A DNA stretch of 27,327 nucleotides from JAAEQG01 sp023133475 (GTDB lineage: Bacteria > Planctomycetota > Phycisphaerae > UBA1845). Of this stretch, positions 23,649-27,327 are shown piece by piece. Each line of letters starts with the position of its first letter. The first letter of the stretch is position 1. The position numbers were made by a program, and so were the translations under genes. Location: positions 1 through 27,327 of the forward strand of contig DAOVLE010000043.1 in the NCBI GenBank assembly GCA_030631415.1, written 5' to 3'. A model generated the notes under the pieces. It was given only the letters and a program-made list of their open reading frames with translations, searched no databases and had not been told where the DNA came from.

Positions 23649-23890
23649 GTCCAAGGTCCAAAGTCCAAGGTCCAAGGTCCGGTTGTAGGACGGGTTTCAC
23701 CCGCCGGTCAATCCTTTGCGCTCTTTGGATGGGTGACCCACCGCTTTAGGGACTGTCGATTAAATCGTCCGTGGCGATTCCCAATGTAGCGTCACCCCTT
23801 GTGGGTGACGAAAAACACGGGTGCGCCGCCCACAAGGGGCGACGCTACAGACTAAATCGACAGCCCCTTAGGCGGTGGGGAACCCATGCG
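23649..23890. repeat. Nested repeat block
   Basis: 23649-23682 is a GTCCAAGGTCCAAA-type tandem. A GTAGGACGGGTTTCACCCGCC arm follows (about 23685-23705). The outer element GGATGGGTGACCCACCGCTT (from 23728) and its inverted mate (to about 23890) are split by the element at 23749-23867. Confidence 0.8.
23749..23867. mobile_element. MITE-like element with TTA target duplication
   Basis: 119 bp with inverted ends GGGACTGTCGATTAAATC and GGGGCTGTCGATTTAGTC (right end read inward). TTA is present on both sides (23746-23748, 23868-23870). The flanking sequence, joined across the element, restores the CACCGCTTTAGCGGTGGGG repeat known from 19213 and 27091, apart from one extra G. No transposase. The ends and 3-bp TNA-type duplication resemble IS5-family groups, but this link is inference. 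Inside is a further inverted pair, GTAGCGTCACCCCTTGTGGG / CCCACAAGGGGCGACGCTAC (23786-23848). Confidence 0.65.
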
Positions 23891-24871
23891 TCAGTGATCC
23901 GTCGAATCAGCGGTGACGGGGCACTGGTCATGCGACGCCAACAAACACGCGAACGTCTCGGTGATCGGTTGCCCGGTGCGCTCTTCGATAAACAGCCATT
24001 GGCCTGAGGGGTTGATTTCGAGAAAAACGAATTGCCCGTCGGGCCTCTTTATCATGTCAATGGCCCCGTAGACCAAGCCGAGCCGATCCATAAACGCCCG
24101 CAGACGACCGCGCACCTCGCCGGGCACCTCGAAAGGCTCGACTACCGCCTCCTTCATGTTCATACGGTAGTCAACCTTATACTCGGTTTCCTGCGAATGG
24201 ATAGCAGCCGCAAACATCTCCTGCCCGACCACGCTCACTCGCAGTTCCAGGGCTGCCGGGACGTATTCCTGGAAGATCACCGGGGCGAACCGCACGTTGT
24301 CGAGCAAGTGGAGTTCTTCAGGCTTCAGCAGGCGGGTCTCGCGCCAGCACGACTCGGTTGCGGAAAACGCCTTGTAGATGGTTCCTGCGGGTTGGCGAGC
24401 CTCCACGAAGGCCCGGGCACGATCGGGATTGTTGGTGATCAAGGTCGCCGGGATTTCCAGGCCGACCTCGCGGGCGACCTTCAGGTGGTATGCCTTGTGC
24501 GACGCTTCCTCATCGCGGGTGGGATGATTCACCCAGAACGCATCCAACGCCAACCACAGCCCGGACACCGCTTCATGGGCCTCCCCATACGCGAAAGAAC
24601 GATGGTCCGGATCGGTGATGTCGGGATGCAGATTGAAAGGTTGCGGTCGGCGCCACCAGGCCACCCGACAGGAGCGGAGGTCCACCTCGCCGTTATGGCC
24701 TATTCGCATTTTGCAAGCGTGGCCCCCACCATCGCCGTAGCTCAGAGAGAGCTGCGAGTCGATCGGGAATACGGACAAATCGAGTACAACTGCCTCCACC
24801 CCCTGCTGGGTCAGGCATTGGAGCACCGCCTGGGAGTGCTCATCGTCTTCTGACGCGATAATTAGGATCAT
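23891..24871 (-). CDS. MvdC/MvdD-type ATP-grasp ligase (graspetide maturase family)
   Basis: 326 residues, the usual length for microviridin-type ATP-grasp ligases. ATG 24871 begins MILIIASEDDEHSQAVLQCL; upstream frame is repeat sequence. Family marks: VAWWRRPQPF (71-80), WVNHPTRDEEASHKAYHLKV (113-132), EIPATLITNNPDRARAFV (139-156), the lysine of IYKAF (K167), QEYV (201-204), ELRV with R211, and the metal/ATP end GAIDMIKRPDG ... FLEINPSGQWLFIE (D272, E285, N287). The class activates Asp or Glu side chains as acyl-phosphates and joins them to Ser/Thr (ester) or Lys (amide) in a precursor peptide. It is downstream of, and co-directional with, the subtilase gene whose Lys/Asp repeats are a candidate substrate. 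Only one ligase is present, whereas microviridin pathways use two. I cannot tell MvdC from MvdD type. Confidence 0.85.
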   Translation of the reverse strand: MILIIASEDDEHSQAVLQCLTQQGVEAVVLDLSVFPIDSQLSLSYGDGGGHACKMRIGHNGEVDLRSCRVAWWRRPQPFNLHPDITDPDHRSFAYGEAHEAVSGLWLALDAFWVNHPTRDEEASHKAYHLKVAREVGLEIPATLITNNPDRARAFVEARQPAGTIYKAFSATESCWRETRLLKPEELHLLDNVRFAPVIFQEYVPAALELRVSVVGQEMFAAAIHSQETEYKVDYRMNMKEAVVEPFEVPGEVRGRLRAFMDRLGLVYGAIDMIKRPDGQFVFLEINPSGQWLFIEERTGQPITETFACLLASHDQCPVTADSTDH

Positions 24872-24888
24872 AGTTTCAACTGCTTCCT

Positions 24889-24964
24889 GTAGGATGGGTG
24901 AAACCCGCCCTACGTCGCTGAATGGTGGGTTCCACCTCGCTCCGCGAGGTTCCACCCACCCTAC
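24889..24964 (-). repeat. Two hairpin repeats between the subtilase and ATP-grasp genes
   Basis: GTAGGATGGGTGAAACCCGC + CCTAC (24889-24913) and GGTGGGT...CCTCGC-TCC-GCGAGG...ACCCACC (24924-24960). Both fold in the minus-strand transcript and fill most of the 96-bp gap. With no T-run they are not classic terminators, but they could reduce read-through or protect the upstream mRNA from 3' decay. Confidence 0.75.
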
Positions 24965-24967
24965 AAA

Positions 24968-26827
24968 TCAAATGCTCGCCTGTGCCTGCTGGTACTCAGC
25001 CATCAGTTCTTGATACTCCTGGAGCATCTGCTGGTACTGTTTATCGGTGTCTTCAAGTTGCCCAGCCAACTGCTGAATGACTTCTTCCATCTGCATCAGA
25101 GCCGCTTCATAATCTGCGATCATGCCCTCGTACTGCCCCATGCCGGCGCCGTAGCCGGCACCGTATCCGGTTCCGGCACAGGTGCACCATGCCATGGAAT
25201 GGTGGGGCGTAGCCAGAATAAAGGGCGTTGCCGGCGCCATGCCACCGCGCGGTTGGCCTGGGCGTGGAGGCATCCCGCCGATGTCCCGCCCGGGGGACTT
25301 CACGTCGTCGTAGAACTTGTGTTTGACATCATCTTGGAACTTGTGCTTGACATCATCTTGGAACTTGTACTTGACATCGTCAAAGAATTTGTGTTTGGCG
25401 CCGTCATCGCGGAACTTGAGCTTGATGTCGTCGAAAATTTTCCGCTTGGGTGCGTCGGCCCACTTCCATTTGATCACACGGGTGACGTGGTCATAGGCAG
25501 CCTTAGCCCGAATGATCCCGTAACCGGAATGCTGGTCCCATCCGGCAGGGCCTATATCCTTGGCGGTCTTCTTCAGGGCGCCTTTGGCCTGGTTCTGCGT
25601 GAGGGAGGATTTCCCCTGTTTCATCAAAGCCACTACACCCGCCACAATCGGGCAGGCGGCAGAGGTCCCCGTGTCGCTGGGGAAGTAGCCATTGAAATGA
25701 CTGATCCCGCAGAAGTCCGGCTTCTTGGGGTCCAACGATGCTGGCCCCTGGCTGCTGTACCCGATGAGCTGCTCATCTTTGTTCACTGCTCCCACGGTCA
25801 TCACCCGCGGATGCCCATTGGCACCCCAGATGCTCTTGCCCGGGCCGGTGTCGCTCCCGCACTTCCAACTGGGGCAGGTCTGCCCACAGTTGCCCGCGGC
25901 GAAGAGCACCAGAATACCTTCGTCCAGGGCTTCCTCGACTTTTCGCGTAAAGGGGTGGTTGGGATTGGTCGCATAATCCGACGCCCAGCTCTTTTTGTAG
26001 ATACCCCAACTGTTGGAAAGAATATGCGGCGTTCCATCAGCCTTGTGGCGGTTGATGGCCCACTGATAGCCGGAAAGTGCCCGCGAGATGGCCGCAGTGG
26101 ATCCGCCGGAACCGGAAATCCTGATGTCGTAGATGTGCGCATCGGGCGCCATCCCAAGAGCGTCGGTGGCGGTCATGTTCCCGTGGTCGCCCCAGAGGCT
26201 GGCGGTTGTGCCCCAGTCTGTAGGCCAACCGTCGGTCACATGGTCGATCTTGGCGGTTTCGCCCGGTTTGATGGGACGCCCCTGGGCGGTGATGCCACCG
26301 TCCACGATTCCGATGACAATGCCATTGCCCCGGTGCCCTCGCGACCATATCTGGTTGACGCCGAGGTAGTTAGCCACGTCCGCGATCGTGCCTTTGGCGA
26401 TGGACGAAACACAGTCGCACGGGGGGATGGGGCAAGTCCCAAATTCCTCGGTTGGGACCATCGCCACACCCGGCTCGGGCACCATCGACTCGTCGGGGAA
26501 CGGGGCGATGGGGGCGTCCAGCCACACATCAACGACATCCGGCTGAGCTTTAAGCTCCTCCATGTCGTCTTCCTCGACCACACCGCGCACGATCACAACC
26601 TCTTCGCCGGCGGCAGCCAGATTGCCCAATTGCTCGGCTGTAGGTTTGATGGGCATGGGTTCGAAGGTGCTGTCCAGTTGGAAACTGTCCACCCCCAATT
26701 TGCCCGCGGTATCGAGCGCGAATCCGGCATCACTGCCCATCTTCACGCGTATCTCGACCAACACCGGGATAGGCCCGCCCTCGTTCTGAGGGCTTGCCGC
26801 TTCCTTTTGAGGTTTCTTTTGCGCCAT
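24968..26827 (-). CDS. Subtilisin-family (S8) protease with Lys/Asp repeat and coiled-coil tail
   Basis: 619 residues; AAAGGAGCGTCCATA before ATG 26827. No signal peptide. Residues 20-105 look like an inhibitor-I9-type prodomain (VLVEIRVKMGSDAG, VVDVWLD). The S8 catalytic domain (about 145-450) has D176 in IGIVDGGI, H215 in WGDHGNMTATDALGMAP, oxyanion N313 in FAAGNCG, and S389 in GTSAACPIVAG, so the triad is intact. Extra cysteines (CPIPPCDC at 132-139, CGQTCPSWKC at 314-323) suggest disulfides or metal binding. Residues 461-510 are six KxKFxDDV-like units. Then a Pro/Gly linker, CTCAGTGYGAGYGAGMGQY (548-566), and a Gln/Glu-rich coiled coil (about 568-615). The next gene is an MvdC/MvdD-type ligase. 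I infer that the repeats are multi-core graspetide substrate fused to the protease. Alternative: a charged spacer. Confidence 0.85.
   Translation of the reverse strand: MAQKKPQKEAASPQNEGGPIPVLVEIRVKMGSDAGFALDTAGKLGVDSFQLDSTFEPMPIKPTAEQLGNLAAAGEEVVIVRGVVEEDDMEELKAQPDVVDVWLDAPIAPFPDESMVPEPGVAMVPTEEFGTCPIPPCDCVSSIAKGTIADVANYLGVNQIWSRGHRGNGIVIGIVDGGITAQGRPIKPGETAKIDHVTDGWPTDWGTTASLWGDHGNMTATDALGMAPDAHIYDIRISGSGGSTAAISRALSGYQWAINRHKADGTPHILSNSWGIYKKSWASDYATNPNHPFTRKVEEALDEGILVLFAAGNCGQTCPSWKCGSDTGPGKSIWGANGHPRVMTVGAVNKDEQLIGYSSQGPASLDPKKPDFCGISHFNGYFPSDTGTSAACPIVAGVVALMKQGKSSLTQNQAKGALKKTAKDIGPAGWDQHSGYGIIRAKAAYDHVTRVIKWKWADAPKRKIFDDIKLKFRDDGAKHKFFDDVKYKFQDDVKHKFQDDVKHKFYDDVKSPGRDIGGMPPRPGQPRGGMAPATPFILATPHHSMAWCTCAGTGYGAGYGAGMGQYEGMIADYEAALMQMEEVIQQLAGQLEDTDKQYQQMLQEYQELMAEYQQAQASI
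25298..25447 (-). repeat. Coding 24-bp repeats: candidate graspetide core region
   Basis: Codes residues 461-510 of the subtilase: KRKIFDDI, KLKFRDDGA, KHKFFDDV, KYKFQDDV, KHKFQDDV, KHKFYDDV, then K. It contains 13 Lys and 12 Asp, always as KxK and DD, and no Ser, Thr, Glu, Asn or Cys. The last four units are near-identical 24-bp repeats at DNA level, so they expanded recently; the first two are more diverged. Confidence 0.9.
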
Positions 26828-27030
26828 TATGGACGCTCCTTTCTATAGGGAGTATGTGCCTACCCGGGGCATGCGGCCCATCCCATGCTTGCCGGGTTCG
26901 GTATTTTGATTTTGATTAAGACATTGCCGACGTTGCGCCCGCACCGCCGACAACATGGCCCATTTAGTCCCATAAGGATACCCGTACCGCCCACGTGCGT
27001 CAAGGCTCGAATGCGAATTTATCGCCACAG
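26828..27030. promoter_or_regulatory. Upstream region of the subtilase gene
   Basis: It holds the ribosome site and presumably the promoter of the subtilase gene. On the minus strand CATACT and TATAGA are possible -10 boxes just upstream of AAAGGAG; no good -35 is seen. Confidence 0.35.
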
Positions 27031-27156
27031 TTGTAGGGCGGGTTCCACCCGCCTTCCGAAGCAATGACAAAGCCTTCTCAACCTCGTGACGGGTGGCCCA
27101 TCGCTTTAGCGGTGGGGGACACGAATGGTCCGTCGATTCGCGTCCCCCACGGCTAA
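27031..27156. repeat. Repeat pair upstream of the subtilase gene
   Basis: A GTAGGGCGGGTTCCACCCGCC arm (about 27031-27052) and a short version of the GGGTGGCCCATCGCTTTAGC element (27091-27156) with its inverted arm ATTCGCGTCCCCCACGGCTA. The remaining 27157-27327 shows no gene I can support. Confidence 0.75.
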
Positions 27157-27327
27157 CCCGCATTTCTCACAAGGGGGGTGGGGTGGCCGTCGAAGCGGCA
27201 GCGCGGGCGTGCTCGACGCCGTTTGGCGAAGGTCCGGGGCGACTCGTGTGCGGAACCGCCACGTTGCCGGCTCGAACCACAGCAAAAAGCGGGTTTTCAG
27301 GGCCAATAGCCGCGATTTGGGCGTACC

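Noticed and set aside
25010..26848. 612-residue plus-strand open frame
   Set aside because: Antisense to the subtilase, whose triad and ribosome site are clear. The opposite frame has no recognisable domain.
27106..27306. 66-residue minus-strand open frame near the window end
   Set aside because: It starts from low-complexity sequence, overlaps a repeat, and has no ribosome site or domain.

Overview
The window looks like a chromosomal segment of an uncultured Planctomycetota bacterium, perhaps near the Phycisphaerae. This rests on style, not on a marker gene: GC-rich DNA, large exported lipoproteins with Cys-rich and FG-GAP repeats, a secreted Thr-Thr-Gln-Pro-rich protein, and intergenic spaces packed with palindromic repeats. 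I see no rRNA, tRNA or CRISPR array.

Layout. (1) 41-2170: a decayed accessory island between two direct copies of a 117-bp double-hairpin repeat. It holds remnants of a prophage tail module on the plus strand (261-928 and 1515-1634), interrupted by antisense insertions: an intact GIY-YIG-like gene (961-1473) and a broken XamI-type restriction endonuclease (1639-1922). (2) 2294-6383: an orphan gene, a full-length comEC DNA-uptake channel (minus) and a divergent HAD phosphatase (plus). (3) 6860-8391: a promoter, a long G/T-rich untranslated leader, then a tandemly duplicated small lipoprotein gene, each copy with its own terminator. (4) 8848-15143: a GT-B glycosyltransferase, a 1078-residue Cys-rich/FG-GAP lipoprotein with promoter, long leader and strong terminator, and a secreted protein of unknown function. 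(5) 15453-17251: a toxin-antitoxin cluster of two tandem VapBC-like modules, the second with a gutted toxin, and a convergent hicB-hicA pair. (6) 17460-20654: a lipoprotein with a 21-bp minisatellite, and an M20 amidohydrolase. (7) 21045-23648: a divergent two-component pair, a single-domain response regulator and a soluble hybrid histidine kinase.

(8) 23891-26827 is the most exciting part. A subtilisin-family (S8) protease with an intact Asp-His-Ser triad carries, between its catalytic domain and a C-terminal coiled coil, six tandem ~8-residue units of consensus KxKFxDDV. The next gene on the same strand is an MvdC/MvdD-type ATP-grasp ligase, the enzyme class that makes side-chain ester and amide crosslinks in graspetides (microviridin-like RiPPs). 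The repeat has no Ser, Thr or Glu, so if it is the substrate only Lys-Asp isopeptide bonds are possible. I infer a two-gene system in which a protease carries its own multi-core graspetide precursor.

A second theme is repeat invasion. At least six palindromic repeat families fill the gaps. In three genes (comEC, the HAD gene, the glycosyltransferase) the stop codon itself is supplied by a repeat. At 23729-23890 one element sits inside another with a probable TTA target duplication. A ~190-bp composite repeat occurs in inverted orientation 12 kb apart (8450-8668 and 20844-21030).
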